64,000 bases of DNA from an uncultured Alphaproteobacteria bacterium (GCA_947053455.1 CAMRSV010000002.1:1-64000); one strand, 5' to 3'; positions 53,398 through 62,719 are shown, numbered from the stretch's first letter. Translations and numbers: made by a program. The notes: generated by a model not told the origin, from the letters alone.

Positions 53398-54358
53398 ATC
53401 TCTTCCTAAAACTTGTTTTTGCCCCTTCTGGCACAATCAAAATTTTACCGCCCAGACGCCGCACCGTACAATGCCCCAACGTAAATTTGCAATCGTGTTG
53501 CAATTTATCTAGTGCGATATTTAACGAATTCAAGCGCGGTCTGTACTCATCCCCCCCTATTTTTTGAATAAGCGTTCCCAGCAACTTTAGTCTAATATCC
53601 ATGCCCTGGTCAAACAGAAAAGAATCAGAAAACATTGCATACCCATCATGCATAACATGTGCGACATGTTCGTCAATGTCCGTATCAATCGCGTCACGCA
53701 CCCGCCCCAGATTTTTTATAGCCAGTAATATTCTATCGTCGCTGATTCCTAGCTTTTCAGACAACATATGACGATTTTTACGAATTTTAACACGCGTGTA
53801 CTTCTCGTCATCATTCATTTCATCGCAAAAATATTTTATGGCGTTATCATCGCAATATTTTTTCAGTTCTGTGCGCGATACCTCTAATAATGGTCGCACG
53901 ATTTTCACCCCGTCGCGAAATGTCACCGTCTGCATCGCAGATAGCCCGGCAAGCCCGCTGCCCCGTCCCAGATTCATCAGAAATGTTTCAATCTGGTCAT
54001 CGGCCTGATGCGCGACAAAAAGCGCATCTATGTCATTTTCACGGCAAAAATCCGTCATAAATTTATATCGTGCGGCACGTGCCGCGGCCTCTAGGCCTGA
54101 CGACGGCTTTGCGCCGGCCCATTTGAACACATGGCATGGAATCCCCAGTTCCGCACACATATGTTGAACATAAGCGGCCTCGGTATCGGCGGCGGGACGC
54201 AACCCATGATTTACATGCAATGCAACCACATCCGCCCCAACACGCCCCAACCAGCATAGCAGGCACACCGAATCCACACCACCAGATATGGCCACGGCAA
54301 TTTTCTGGTCGGTGTAATTATGCATAAAATCAACAAACTTTTTATTCATCGTCGCCAT
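53372..54358 (-). CDS. tilS: tRNA(Ile)-lysidine synthetase
   Basis: The 328-residue ATP-PPase has the PP-loop S-G-G-V-D-S near 25 and then H-V-N-H-G-L-R. The region A-H-Q-A-D-D-Q near 118 is typical. It adds lysine to C34 of the AUA-reading tRNA-Ile. The C-terminal TilS domains found in some bacteria are reduced. The start is 54358 or 54349; neither has a strong site. ftsH follows and overlaps. Confidence 0.93.
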   Translation of the reverse strand: MATMNKKFVDFMHNYTDQKIAVAISGGVDSVCLLCWLGRVGADVVALHVNHGLRPAADTEAAYVQHMCAELGIPCHVFKWAGAKPSSGLEAAARAARYKFMTDFCRENDIDALFVAHQADDQIETFLMNLGRGSGLAGLSAMQTVTFRDGVKIVRPLLEVSRTELKKYCDDNAIKYFCDEMNDDEKYTRVKIRKNRHMLSEKLGISDDRILLAIKNLGRVRDAIDTDIDEHVAHVMHDGYAMFSDSFLFDQGMDIRLKLLGTLIQKIGGDEYRPRLNSLNIALDKLQHDCKFTLGHCTVRRLGGKILIVPEGAKTSFRKRYEKNKRNI

Positions 54359-54398
54359 ATTTTATGCTATAATTCGCAAAAATAAAGGGAAAAAGAAA

Positions 54399-54959
54399 AT
54401 GGCGCAAAAATTAAAATCAATCGCGGTATATTGCGGTCATCAATTCGGGAACAAACCGGATTTTGCGCGTGATGCGGCAAAAATCGGCGAAATGTTGGCA
54501 AAAAACGGGATAAAAATGGTTTTTGGCGGTGGCAACGTCGGATTGATGGGTACGGTGGCCAGCGCAGCATTGGCCAACGGGGGCCACGTGACGGGCATAA
54601 CAACACATGATGTTGTCGCAAAACAAGAACCCATGCACGACGGCATAGACGAATTTGAAATCGTTGGCGGCGTAAATGAAAGAAAGCAGAAAATGTTTGA
54701 ATTATCCGACGGTTTTATAATTCTGCCAGGTGGGACGGGAACCTTAAATGAATTAACCGACATAATGACGATGCAGCAAATTGGCGAAACGAAAAAGCCA
54801 TTGTTCTTTATGAACACAAAAAACTTCTGGGGGCCATTTGCGCGCCTGCTAGTTCATATGAAGCAATCCGGATTTTTTGTCCACCCCGAAGATTACAACA
54901 TGCAGGGCGCCACAACCCCCGAAGAATTAATGGAACTGGTTTTGAACTATCGCGATTAA
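54399..54959 (+). CDS. LOG family protein (TIGR00730)
   Basis: The 186-residue Rossmann-fold protein has G-G-G-N-V-G-L-M-G near 45 and P-G-G-T-G-T-L-N-E near 110, the signature of the Lonely Guy family. Some members release bases from cytokinin riboside monophosphates; the bacterial role is often nucleotide breakdown. AAAGGGA precedes the ATG. A TATAAT lies at about 54370. It is convergent with the DUF167 gene with a short overlap. Confidence 0.9.
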   Translation: MAQKLKSIAVYCGHQFGNKPDFARDAAKIGEMLAKNGIKMVFGGGNVGLMGTVASAALANGGHVTGITTHDVVAKQEPMHDGIDEFEIVGGVNERKQKMFELSDGFIILPGGTGTLNELTDIMTMQQIGETKKPLFFMNTKNFWGPFARLLVHMKQSGFFVHPEDYNMQGATTPEELMELVLNYRD

Positions 54960-55177
54960 TACTCAATAACCTTGTCGCGGGATGTGAGCCCACGAATGAT
55001 TTTAATGCTGGTTTTCGGTACATCCAAATGCCGAGCCAGCATTTTTATCACCGCCGCATTCGCGTCGCCATCCGCGGGCGCGGCGGTTGTATAAACGCGC
55101 AATGTGCCGTCTGTGGCGCTTTCCACCGCATTGCGACGCGCACGCGGAATAACCCTAATATTTATTCGCACAGGCAT
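54956..55177 (-). CDS. DUF167 (YggU) family protein
   Basis: The 73-residue protein matches DUF167: I-x-V-I-P-R-A-R-R-N near 10, then L-R-V-Y-T-T-A-A-P-A-D-G-D-A-N-A-A-V-I. Length and motifs are typical. The start overlaps the end of the HIT gene upstream by 16 nt. Confidence 0.85.
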   Translation of the reverse strand: MPVRINIRVIPRARRNAVESATDGTLRVYTTAAPADGDANAAVIKMLARHLDVPKTSIKIIRGLTSRDKVIEY

Positions 55178-55542
55178 TTCACCATTTTACCCAGTTCCAC
55201 CGTCTTTTCACCAGCCATCAAGTGCATATGGAAATGAAACACAGACTGCTTTATAAACGGGGCATCCGCACCGGCATTAGCCAACGCGTTAAAATTCGCA
55301 TCAATCCCTAAAATTTGCGCCGTTTTGGCAAAGCATTCCCAGAATCCGGCCTGGGCAGATGCCGGGGCATGCGTCGCAAAATCTAAAATGTTTTCATATT
55401 CGCCCTTGGGTATAATAAGCGCATGCTTTGAAAACAATGGATTTATATCATGAAAACTTAACGCAAAATCGTTTTCATATATTTTATTGCACGGAATTTC
55501 ACCGCGAATTATTTTTGCAAACACATTTTCTTTGTCATACAT
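55162..55542 (-). CDS. HIT family nucleotide hydrolase
   Basis: The start at 55542 has AAGGGGA upstream. The 126-residue protein has F-A-K-I-I-R-G-E-I-P-C near 6 and the histidine triad H-F-H-M-H-L near 105, as in HinT-type enzymes that cut nucleoside phosphoramidates. It is divergent from groES. Confidence 0.92.
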   Translation of the reverse strand: MYDKENVFAKIIRGEIPCNKIYENDFALSFHDINPLFSKHALIIPKGEYENILDFATHAPASAQAGFWECFAKTAQILGIDANFNALANAGADAPFIKQSVFHFHMHLMAGEKTVELGKMVKCLCE

Positions 55543-55602
55543 ATTTATATTCCCCTTGTCCGTATGTAAAAACAATATTACACTGTGGTTATAAAATCAA
55601 GC

Positions 55603-55631
55603 CTTGAAATGCGCGACCGACGCATTATATT
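55603..55631 (+). promoter_or_regulatory. Promoter of groES-groEL, heat-shock type possible
   Basis: CTTGAAA (55603-55609) and a TATATT box (55626-55631) are 16 nt apart. The CTTGAAA element fits the sigma32 -35 consensus, while the -10 is closer to sigma70. No CIRCE inverted repeat for HrcA was found. Confidence 0.5.
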
Positions 55632-55656
55632 AAACGCAAGAGCCAAGGAGAAACAC

Positions 55657-55941
55657 ATGTTCAAACCATTACACAATTATGTATTACTGGAAAGAATCGA
55701 AGAAGAAAACAAAACAGCGGGCGGCATCATAATCCCGGACAACGCACGTGAAAAACCATCACGTGGTCGCGTGGTTGCATGCGGCGACGGCACAACGGAA
55801 AACGGCGTTAAAATCCCTATGTCGGTAAAGCCTGACGACACGGTTCTGTTTGCGAAATGGGCATCCAGTGCAAACGAAGTCAAAATAGACGGCAAAGACT
55901 ATGTATTGATAAAGGAAACCGATATTTTGGGAATTTTATAA
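55657..55941 (+). CDS. groES: Co-chaperonin GroES
   Basis: The start at 55657 follows AAGGAG and matches the family start MFKPLHNYVL. The 94-residue protein has the mobile-loop G-G-I-I-I-P near 25 and the roof beta-hairpin. It caps the GroEL ring. A longer upstream frame is rejected. Confidence 0.96.
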   Translation: MFKPLHNYVLLERIEEENKTAGGIIIPDNAREKPSRGRVVACGDGTTENGVKIPMSVKPDDTVLFAKWASSANEVKIDGKDYVLIKETDILGIL

Positions 55942-55965
55942 AATTCAAAAGGAAAGGAATAGAAA

Positions 55966-57585
55966 ATGGCAAAAGATATTGTTTTTAATACGGACAAACT
56001 GGCTGCAGGCGTTGATAAATTGGCCGACGCGGTAAAAATCACCATGGGTCCCAAGGGGCGCACAGTCGTAATAGACAAGTCATACGGCGCACCCGTCGCA
56101 ACCAAAGACGGCGTTACCGTGGCCAAGGCGGTATCATTAAAAGACCCGGCCGAAAACATCGGTGCACGCATGGTTCAAGAAGTTGCGAAAAAGGCCGGCG
56201 ACGATGCCGGTGACGGCACCACAACGGCGACCGTTTTGGCACAAAAACTAATCCGCGAAGGGCGCCGCGTTATCGCCGCGGGTATGAACCCCATGGACAT
56301 CAAACGCGGAATTGACGTTGCAGTTGCGGCCGTTGTTGATGATATTGACGCGCACGCCCGCCCGGTAAAAAACAGCGCCGAAATCGCCCAGGTTGCGACG
56401 ATTTCTGCCAATTCCGATGCAGACATTGGTAAAAAAATTGCCGATGCAATGGAAAAGGTTGGCAAAGAAGGCGTCATCACCGTTGAAGAGGCCAAGGGAT
56501 TGGAAACCGAAATTGATGTTGTAGAAGGCATGCAATTCGACCAGGGATTCATGTCGCCCTATTTCGTGACAAATAGTGAAAAAATGCTGGCCGAGCTGGA
56601 CGGTGCGCAGATTTTGGTGTCTGAAAAGAAAATCACGGGGTTGCAGGCGTTGCTGCCGATACTGGAACCAATTGCGCAATCGGGCCGGCCGCTACTGATT
56701 ATTGCCGAAGACGTTGAATCCGAGGCATTGGCAACATTGGTCTTGAACCGGTTGCGTGGGGGATTAAAAGTATGCGCGGTCAAGGCACCGGGCTTTGGCG
56801 ATAGACGCAAAGAAATGCTGAAAGACATCGCGACGGTCACCGGCGCAACGGTAATATCCGATGATATGGGCATGACATTTGAAAATATTTCAATGGATAT
56901 GCTGGGCACAGCCAAGAAAGTTGTTGTCAGCAAAGATTCAACATTACTGGCGCACGGCGGCGGTGATAAAAAGGCGATTGCGGCGCGCGCGGATGAAATT
57001 CGCGTGGCGCTATCGAACACAACCAGCGAATACGACCGTGAAAAATTGTCGGAAAGACTGGCCAAATTGGTCGGCGGTGTCGCAGTTATAAAGGTTGGCG
57101 GCATGACCGAGGTTGAGGTTAAAGAAAAGAAAGACCGCGTTGACGACGCATTGGCGGCAACACGCGCCGCGGTGGCCAGTGGCATCGTCGCGGGCGGCGG
57201 CGTGGCATTGGTTCGCGCGGTCAAGGCACTGGAAAAATTAAAGGGCGAGAACACAGACCAGAATGTCGGAATTGACATTGTGCGTCGCACGCTTGTTGCG
57301 CCATGCGCCCAGATTGCAGAAAACGCGGGCGTATCGGGCGAAATCGTTGTTGGCAAGGTTATGGAAGCCAAAGATTACAATTTTGGCTATAACGCACAAA
57401 CCGGCGAATACGTCGACATGATGAAGGCGGGCATTATCGACCCGGCCAAAGTCGTCAAGACCGCAATTGCCGCCGCCGCCAGCACGGCGGGCGTAATGCT
57501 GACCACAGGATGCGTAATGTCGGAAATTCCCGAAGAAAAACCGGCCACCCCACAAATGCCGGGTGGCATGCCGGGCATGATGTAA
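55966..57585 (+). CDS. groEL: Chaperonin GroEL
   Basis: The 539-residue protein is full length. Equatorial residues T-M-G-P-K-G-R-T near 30 and D-G-T-T-T-A near 87 bind ATP. The C-terminus ends in G-G-M-P-G-M-M, the usual Gly/Met tail inside the ring. An AAAGGAAAGGA site precedes the ATG, 24 nt after groES. Confidence 0.98.
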   Translation: MAKDIVFNTDKLAAGVDKLADAVKITMGPKGRTVVIDKSYGAPVATKDGVTVAKAVSLKDPAENIGARMVQEVAKKAGDDAGDGTTTATVLAQKLIREGRRVIAAGMNPMDIKRGIDVAVAAVVDDIDAHARPVKNSAEIAQVATISANSDADIGKKIADAMEKVGKEGVITVEEAKGLETEIDVVEGMQFDQGFMSPYFVTNSEKMLAELDGAQILVSEKKITGLQALLPILEPIAQSGRPLLIIAEDVESEALATLVLNRLRGGLKVCAVKAPGFGDRRKEMLKDIATVTGATVISDDMGMTFENISMDMLGTAKKVVVSKDSTLLAHGGGDKKAIAARADEIRVALSNTTSEYDREKLSERLAKLVGGVAVIKVGGMTEVEVKEKKDRVDDALAATRAAVASGIVAGGGVALVRAVKALEKLKGENTDQNVGIDIVRRTLVAPCAQIAENAGVSGEIVVGKVMEAKDYNFGYNAQTGEYVDMMKAGIIDPAKVVKTAIAAAASTAGVMLTTGCVMSEIPEEKPATPQMPGGMPGMM

Positions 57586-57606
57586 TATAAATGCCCTATA
57601 ATTTAT

Positions 57607-57629
57607 ACCGCCCCGGATTGGGGCGGTAA
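57607..57629 (+). terminator. Terminator-like hairpin after groEL
   Basis: A 9-bp stem TACCGCCCC/GGGGCGGTA without a clear T-run, between groEL and a convergent HTH gene. Confidence 0.5.
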
Positions 57630-57631
57630 TA

Positions 57632-57850
57632 TTATTCATTAAAATACGGTGGTAAATGCAATGAACGATGCGTTGCCGATATAAAACAAATCAATTGAAA
57701 TGTACTGGGGGTATATCGACCGCTTATGAACCGTTGATATTCTGCGTCCGTCATACAAAGCGCGGTTTGCGCAATATGGTCGGGGATGTTTAATTCGTCT
57801 TGGATTTGACGGACCTGTTGATATAGTTTTAGCGCAGGTTTTCTTTCCAT
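57632..57850 (-). CDS. Small HTH (XRE-like) protein linked to RNA element E1
   Basis: The start at 57850 is chosen for its GGGGGAAA site; a longer frame begins at 57883 inside the RNA terminator. The 72-residue protein is a paralog of the one at 4868-5104, sharing L-C-M-T-D-A-E-Y-Q-R-F and Q-L-I-C-F-I-S-A-T. It starts 32 nt after the terminator of RNA element E1. The three tandem RNA elements upstream are all in the same direction. Confidence 0.75.
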   Translation of the reverse strand: MERKPALKLYQQVRQIQDELNIPDHIAQTALCMTDAEYQRFISGRYTPSTFQLICFISATHRSLHLPPYFNE

Positions 57851-57881
57851 GCCTAATTTCCCCCATATTTTGAAATCAAAC

Positions 57882-58056
57882 AAAAAACCACTAGAAAACT
57901 TTCAAGTGGTTGGAGGTTGAGAACTATAATTCTCGGAAAATAGTGCCACTTATTTATATATATCGTGACCCTCCAACCTGCTGGTTGGAGATGTTTTTTG
58001 TCATCACTGACACCGAAAATTGAGATTCTCATATCTCAAATAGTATACTACTATCA
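57882..58056 (-). ncRNA. Pseudoknotted terminator-coupled RNA element E1
   Basis: The promoter is TTGCAA (58090-58085), 16 nt, TAAAAT (58068-58063). Hairpin TTGAGAT/ATCTCAA carries the loop, in which TGAGAA pairs with TTCTCA and AATT with CGG continues the helix. GGTTGGAGG pairs with CCTCCAACC. The conserved loop GATATATATAAATAAG lies between GTCAC and GTGGC. The terminator CCACT/AGTGG with T6 (57882-57908) is almost the same as in A1. An HTH gene follows 32 nt on. Confidence 0.8.
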
Positions 58057-58147
58057 CTTGTAATTTTAACACACAGGAATCAAATTGCAAACAATTTATT
58101 ATCCATTGGATTGCCACGCCACCCGGCGCCCCACAATGACAAATAAA

Positions 58148-58319
58148 AATCATCAAAAAACTTTCATGCAGTTGGAGGTTAAGAACTATAATACTCAATA
58201 GTGCCTGTTATTCAACATATTCACAGGCCTCCAACCACAAATATGATTGGAAGATTGTTTCGCCATCTCATGCGTATACGAACAGGTTATGAAGCCTGGT
58301 GACAAAACTCTTGTCACTG
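58148..58319 (-). ncRNA. RNA element E2, mismatched or recombinant copy
   Basis: The promoter is TTGATT (58353-58348), 16 nt, TATGTT (58331-58326). The 5' hairpin is GTGACAA/TTGTCAC, and CAGG/CCTG carries loop CTTCATAA. The partner segment reads TTCTTAA, not the expected TTATGAA, so the loop pairing is broken. The middle P3 stem GCCTGT/ACAGGC is perfect with loop GAATATGTTGAATA. The 5' half resembles element E3 while the 3' half resembles E1, which suggests recombination. The terminator is degraded (GCAT-like, no clean stem). Confidence 0.65.
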
Positions 58320-58374
58320 TTGAATAACATATCACAATTTTATAAAAAATCAAATATAAAGAATTGAAAAATTA

Positions 58375-58523
58375 TTTAGGTTGGAGCTTCATAACAATCG
58401 TATAAATTGCATGACTTATTGGATATTCGTCATACTCCAACCCATATAAAGTTGGAGATGTATCGCCATCTCATGCGTATACGAACAGTTTATGAAGACT
58501 GGCAAAAGCAACACGCCTTTGCA
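58375..58523 (-). ncRNA. Pseudoknotted RNA element E3
   Basis: The promoter is TTGCAA (58558-58553), 17 nt, TATAGT (58535-58530). CAGT/ACTG carries the loop CTTCATAA, which pairs with TTATGAA, and CGTATA pairs with TATACG. GGTTGGAG pairs with CTCCAACC. P3 is a strong stem TATGAC/GTCATG around GAATATCCAATAA. No clean terminator follows; only an AT-rich stretch leads to the E2 promoter. The 5' region is shared with element A2. Confidence 0.75.
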
Positions 58524-58577
58524 TTAAGTACTATATCCTAATTATTCAGAATTTGCAATAAGTAAAAACCAAGGGCA

Positions 58578-58607
58578 AAAAATCCCCGCGACCGCGGGGA
58601 TTTTTTT
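58578..58607 (-). terminator. Intrinsic terminator after rne
   Basis: AATCCCCGCG / CGCGGGGATT followed by six T on the minus strand, 8 nt past the rne stop. Confidence 0.85.
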
Positions 58608-58614
58608 GTTTTAT

Positions 58615-60408
58615 TTAGCCGATTATTTTCTGCCATATGGTTTTCTTTTTCGGCTGTTTCTTGCGGCGGCGGCGCGGCGCATTCATTGTTGTTTTTTTCG
58701 CATCCGCATGCTGCACATTTTTCTTTTTAACGTCGGTTGACGGTGCATGCGCGGTCAACAATTCTTCCGTTTTGTTCTGTTCCGGGGCAACACGCTGAAT
58801 TGAATACTGGTCAATATTCATCAGGCTATCATCACCCACAATTACGATTTCGGTTTCGAACTTGGCCTCCATTTCTGCCAATTCCGCACGCTTGTGATTT
58901 AGCAGATACACCGCCACATCCGTCGGTACGGTCATGATGATTTTCTGCGCGGCCTTGGCCAACAATTTTTCCTGTAGATGACGGAACATTATTATTGCGG
59001 CGGTCTGAATACTGGGCACAACACCCGCCCCCATGCAGTACGGGCACTGAACATAAGACGATTCCATAAAACTACTGCGCAGTCTTTGGCGCGACAGCAT
59101 CAAAACCCCAAAATTATTAATCTTGGCCACCTGGGTGCGTGCACGGTCGCGTTTCATAACCTCGCGCATTTTTAGTTCCAGTTTGCGATTGTTGCGTTCT
59201 TCCTCCATATCAATAAAGTCAATCGCGACAATACCCGCCAAATCGCGCAGGCGCAGTTGCAGGGCGATTTCCTCGGCTGCCTCCAAATTGGTGTTAAGCG
59301 CCGTTTGCTCAATATCCTTTTCCTTAATCGCGCGCGATGAATTAACGTCAATTGTAACCATCGCCTCGGTCTGATTTATAACCAATGAGCCGCCCGACGG
59401 CAACTGAACGTATGGACCGTGCAGACCCTCTAACTGCTTTTCAACGCCGGCCTTTACCATTAATGGAACGCCTGCATCCTTGTAATTCACCAATTGTTTG
59501 CGCGGGGCGCGGCCGTACATTTGCTGAAAATATTGTTTCGCGGCTTCAAACGCCTCTTCGCCCTGGATAATTAATACATCATCCTTGTCCGACAGGAAAT
59601 CGCGCACAACGCGACGCAGAAGCGAATCTTCGGTATGAATAGTTACCGGCGCAACCGATTCCAATGTGGTCTTGCGAATTTCATTCCACAAATTGACCAA
59701 GTAATCATAGTCCGCCGCGATATCCGCCGCCGACGCGCCAAACGCCGCCGTGCGCAGGACAACCGTCATTCCCTTTGGAATTTTTAACCCGTGCAGAATT
59801 TCACGCAAACGCGCGCGTTCGGGTTTGTCCGAAATCTTTTTGGAAATACCGTAACTGTTACGCTTGCGGGAATTGGGCATCAATACCGCAAACCGTCCCG
59901 CCAATGACAGGTACGTCGTCATGGACGCACCCTTTTGACCGCGTTCTTCCTTCACGCCCTGAACCAGCAAGATTTGTTTCGGCTTAATAACATCCTGAAT
60001 TTTGAATTCACGCGCGCGCTTGGCAAATTCCTTGTTGTCTTCGCCGGCACTCTGGTCATCATATTCGGCGACTTCGTCCCCTTCGTCATCGGGGTCATCA
60101 TCATCGTCAACGATGTTGGCATGCGCCAATTCCAGTAATTTTTTCTTTTGCTCGGCCGTTACCTGATAATATTCGGGGTTGATTTCCGAAAACGGTAAAA
60201 ATCCGTTCTTGCCCGAACCGTAATCAACAAACGCCGCCTGCAGCGATGGTTCAACACGAATTACTTTTGCAAGATAAATATTTCCCTTTATCTGGGGCTT
60301 GGTCGTGGTTTCAACATCAAAATCAGAAACACGATTTGTTGCGGTATCCACAACAACGACGCGTGTTTCCTCCGGGTGGACTGCATCCACATAAATTTTC
60401 TTTGACAT
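58615..60408 (-). CDS. rne: Ribonuclease E/G family endonuclease
   Basis: The start at 60408 (MSKKIYVDAV) has AAAGGA; the longer frame from 60495 is rejected. The 597-residue protein has the S1 domain interrupted by an acidic insert (D-D-D-D-P-D-D-E-G-D-E, about 90-110). The catalytic D-V-N-S-S near 340 and the zinc-link C-P-Y-C-M-G-A near 435 follow. It ends in a basic tail rather than the long RNase E scaffold, so it is RNase G-sized to short RNase E. With RNase J at 10.3 kb both decay pathways exist. Confidence 0.94.
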   Translation of the reverse strand: MSKKIYVDAVHPEETRVVVVDTATNRVSDFDVETTTKPQIKGNIYLAKVIRVEPSLQAAFVDYGSGKNGFLPFSEINPEYYQVTAEQKKKLLELAHANIVDDDDDPDDEGDEVAEYDDQSAGEDNKEFAKRAREFKIQDVIKPKQILLVQGVKEERGQKGASMTTYLSLAGRFAVLMPNSRKRNSYGISKKISDKPERARLREILHGLKIPKGMTVVLRTAAFGASAADIAADYDYLVNLWNEIRKTTLESVAPVTIHTEDSLLRRVVRDFLSDKDDVLIIQGEEAFEAAKQYFQQMYGRAPRKQLVNYKDAGVPLMVKAGVEKQLEGLHGPYVQLPSGGSLVINQTEAMVTIDVNSSRAIKEKDIEQTALNTNLEAAEEIALQLRLRDLAGIVAIDFIDMEEERNNRKLELKMREVMKRDRARTQVAKINNFGVLMLSRQRLRSSFMESSYVQCPYCMGAGVVPSIQTAAIIMFRHLQEKLLAKAAQKIIMTVPTDVAVYLLNHKRAELAEMEAKFETEIVIVGDDSLMNIDQYSIQRVAPEQNKTEELLTAHAPSTDVKKKNVQHADAKKTTMNAPRRRRKKQPKKKTIWQKIIG

Positions 60409-60614
60409 TTTGTAATCCTTTGTTTTGTGATGCGTATGCAATGGAAACAACCCGTCCCCGTGGGGCGTCCAAGCCCATGCCAAGAGAAGGCGCAATGATG
60501 ATAAACAGCGCGTCGCGGATTATTGAAAAAAGTGATAGTATAAACACCTGTATTAACCCCATGTCATACGACAAGGTTAAGCATAGCACGCCCCACCACG
60601 CAAAGGCAAGGTAT

Positions 60615-61637
60615 TTATTTTCCGGTCTTTTTATTTTTGCGAACTGGGATTCGGGGAATTTTTTCCTTGGCCTCGTTAATCCAGCGACGCATCCGCGCCC
60701 GCAGCCAGTTTTCATATATAAAGAACAGCCCGCCAACCCCGATTAATGGCAACACGTAATATATTATGCGATACGCCAACAATGCACCAAAAACACTTGC
60801 CTTGTCAATGTCGGTCGGCAATGCAATTAGGAAAATACTCTCAAACACACCGATGCCGCCGGGAACCTGGCTGAAAACGCCGGTGGTCTGCGCAATTACA
60901 AACAATCCGATAAATGTTCCAAACGGAATTGCCCAAAACGGCCGCAGGCAGAAATACAGCACCAAACCTGCCAAAACACTGTCCGTGATACCCAAAAGCA
61001 TTTGAATGATGGCCATTTGGGTTGTGGGAATCTCAAACCGAACAGTGCCGATTTTTACACTTTTACCATGAAAGAACACAGTCATTGCAAAATATGCCAA
61101 TATTGCCGCTGCACATGCGATAAATAGCGTATTAATACCGACACTGGCGCCCATGGAATTTTCAAACACATGACGCGGCACCAGAAAATATCCCATAACA
61201 ACAATCGCCGAACATCCCAGAAAATAAGTAAAACCGGATATGGTCAACATTTTTAAAATATCGCCCCCCCGAATTCGCCAACGGGTGTAAAGGCGATATC
61301 TAATCGCGCCACCAGAGACAACAGCATGCCCGGCATTATTGCTGATTGCAAAGCCCAACATCCCGGCCAGCATCCATTTCCACCAAGAAACCTTTTGATT
61401 TTCACCAACATAATTCAATGCCAGATAATCATACAGCGCCAATGCAAAATATCCCGCCAAACACGCCAGACACGCCCCCGCCAGATTAATCAGCGGAATA
61501 TCAGTAATTGCATGCCAAATGTCAGCCAAACTGTATGAATGCAATTGCCACCATAGCATACCTGCCGCCAGAATAAAAAAGAAAATCCCCGAATAACTAA
61601 TAAGTTTTTTTAGAATCCGCTTTGTCTTTGCCGACAT
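60615..61637 (-). CDS. YbhN/UPF0104-type membrane protein (LPG synthase transmembrane region-like)
   Basis: The start at 61637 has AAAAAGGA upstream. The 340-residue protein has about eight transmembrane helices and the motifs N-N-A-G-H-A-V-V-S-G-G-A-I-R-Y-R near 98 and P-G-G-I-G-V-F-E near 265, typical of the flippase-like part of MprF (AglD/UPF0104). No synthase domain is fused. It may move lipids across the membrane. Two hundred bases separate it from rne. Confidence 0.85.
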   Translation of the reverse strand: MSAKTKRILKKLISYSGIFFFILAAGMLWWQLHSYSLADIWHAITDIPLINLAGACLACLAGYFALALYDYLALNYVGENQKVSWWKWMLAGMLGFAISNNAGHAVVSGGAIRYRLYTRWRIRGGDILKMLTISGFTYFLGCSAIVVMGYFLVPRHVFENSMGASVGINTLFIACAAAILAYFAMTVFFHGKSVKIGTVRFEIPTTQMAIIQMLLGITDSVLAGLVLYFCLRPFWAIPFGTFIGLFVIAQTTGVFSQVPGGIGVFESIFLIALPTDIDKASVFGALLAYRIIYYVLPLIGVGGLFFIYENWLRARMRRWINEAKEKIPRIPVRKNKKTGK

Positions 61638-61737
61638 ATAAATCCTTTTTAGCGTAGTCAAGGTTAGCAATAATATATTAAAATGCAAAGACAAAAAACA
61701 CTTTACAAATAAGGGCATTATAAATTATTATCTGCAT

Positions 61738-61938
61738 GTCACGGAATTGTTTCGTGGCGGGGCCTGATAACCCCATTCTGTGCGTCCGAACAATTATTCG
61801 GCGGTATGCGCCATTTTTGCTCTGACGATAAACAAAAAGCTCCTGGCTCATGGTCAGGAGGGTTGCGAATATAAAAATAAGCACGCAATTCACAGAATTG
61901 TTATCAGCCTCCTGACCATCATTAATTGATGGTTTTTT
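61738..61938 (+). ncRNA. Pseudoknotted terminator-coupled RNA element F
   Basis: The promoter is TTTACA (61702-61707), 18 nt, TATTAT (61726-61731). The 5' hairpin CACG/CGTG is followed by GGGG/CCCC with loop CTGATAA, which pairs with TTATCAG; ATTCTGTG pairs with CACAGAAT. A = GGTCAGGAGG and A' = CCTCCTGACC show covariation against the other copies. A competing hairpin CTCCTG/CAGGAG lies upstream of A. The conserved loop GAATATAAAAATAAG is present. The terminator CCATC/GATGG with T6 ends 24 nt before a GTG start. Confidence 0.85.
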
Positions 61939-61961
61939 GAGTGGTAAACTAGGGGGAAGAT

Positions 61962-62612
61962 GTGAAAAAAATATTGTTTTTTTGTATATATGCAATGAGC
62001 GCGCTGACTACAAACGGCCTTGTTGCGGCGGATTATACATCTAGTGGCACACGTGTACCAGATGATGACTATATTTATTTCAGCGACGGTTACATGTGTT
62101 CGGACACATCTATTAATTCTGTTTCAAATCCAAATTCATTCAAAATTCTTACCGATGGCCAAACACTATACGATTCACAAAAGCGCGAATTGCTGTTATG
62201 TTGTGAATTCTATGGATATTGGGTCAGCTATGGCAACGTTCAGTCCCTGCCGGCCATCCCAACATGCGGAACGAAATATAATTGGGTAAGCTTGGGCGCC
62301 AATCGCTATTGCCAGGCGACAATGAAATCAACATATGACAGATGCGATAATTTGAATGGTTCCGGCGTTATTCCCAGTTCCAATGCCACGGGCGCATGCC
62401 AATATTCCAACGGGACATGCACAACATTTACGCATTGTGGACGCGGATATTATAAAGACGGAAACACATGCATCCAATGTCCCGATGGTGGCACAACATC
62501 TGGGTATACAAACAACGGGATAACCGCATGTAAGCTGCAATCCGGCACCAATAGCGCGGATGCGACCGGAACCTTTCTTATCTCTGGCGGCAGTTGCCCC
62601 TACTTAAGCTAA
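61962..62612 (+). CDS. Secreted Cys-rich surface protein downstream of RNA element F
   Basis: The 216-residue product starts with GTG (AGGGGGA site) and has a signal peptide (cleavage near L-V-A-A, about 23). It has about 13 Cys; the C-terminal half contains C-G-R-G-Y-Y-K-D-G-N-T-C-I-Q-C-P-D-G-G-T-T, the repeat type seen in large Cys-rich surface proteins (C-x-x-G-x-Y-x-x-G-x-x-C-x-x-C-P). Probably exported and disulfide-bonded. Confidence 0.7.
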   Translation: MKKILFFCIYAMSALTTNGLVAADYTSSGTRVPDDDYIYFSDGYMCSDTSINSVSNPNSFKILTDGQTLYDSQKRELLLCCEFYGYWVSYGNVQSLPAIPTCGTKYNWVSLGANRYCQATMKSTYDRCDNLNGSGVIPSSNATGACQYSNGTCTTFTHCGRGYYKDGNTCIQCPDGGTTSGYTNNGITACKLQSGTNSADATGTFLISGGSCPYLS

Positions 62613-62665
62613 ACCGAACTTTATTTATTGAAACATAAAAGTCTATATCCTTTTGACAAAACTAC

Positions 62666-62693
62666 TTGACAAATCATATTTTTGGGATATTAT
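62666..62693 (+). promoter_or_regulatory. Sigma70-like promoter
   Basis: TTGACA (62666-62671) and TATTAT (62688-62693) are 16 nt apart, 26 nt before the next ATG. Confidence 0.6.
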
Positions 62694-62719
62694 GCCTAGT
62701 ACGTTAACAAGGTGTATTT

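Noticed and set aside
53554..53560. C7 run in tilS as a phase-variable tract
   Set aside because: It is short, the frame is intact, and the gene is essential in bacteria.
57632..58056. Type III toxin-antitoxin system (RNA repeats, terminator, toxin)
   Set aside because: There are no short tandem antitoxin repeats within one transcript, and the proteins look like HTH domains, not ToxN-type nucleases.
61263..61270. C7 run in the YbhN-like gene as a phase-variable tract
   Set aside because: It is short and in frame, and the gene is outside the glycan locus.
61962..62612. Retron or reverse-transcriptase-linked RNA for element F
   Set aside because: There is no reverse transcriptase in the window.
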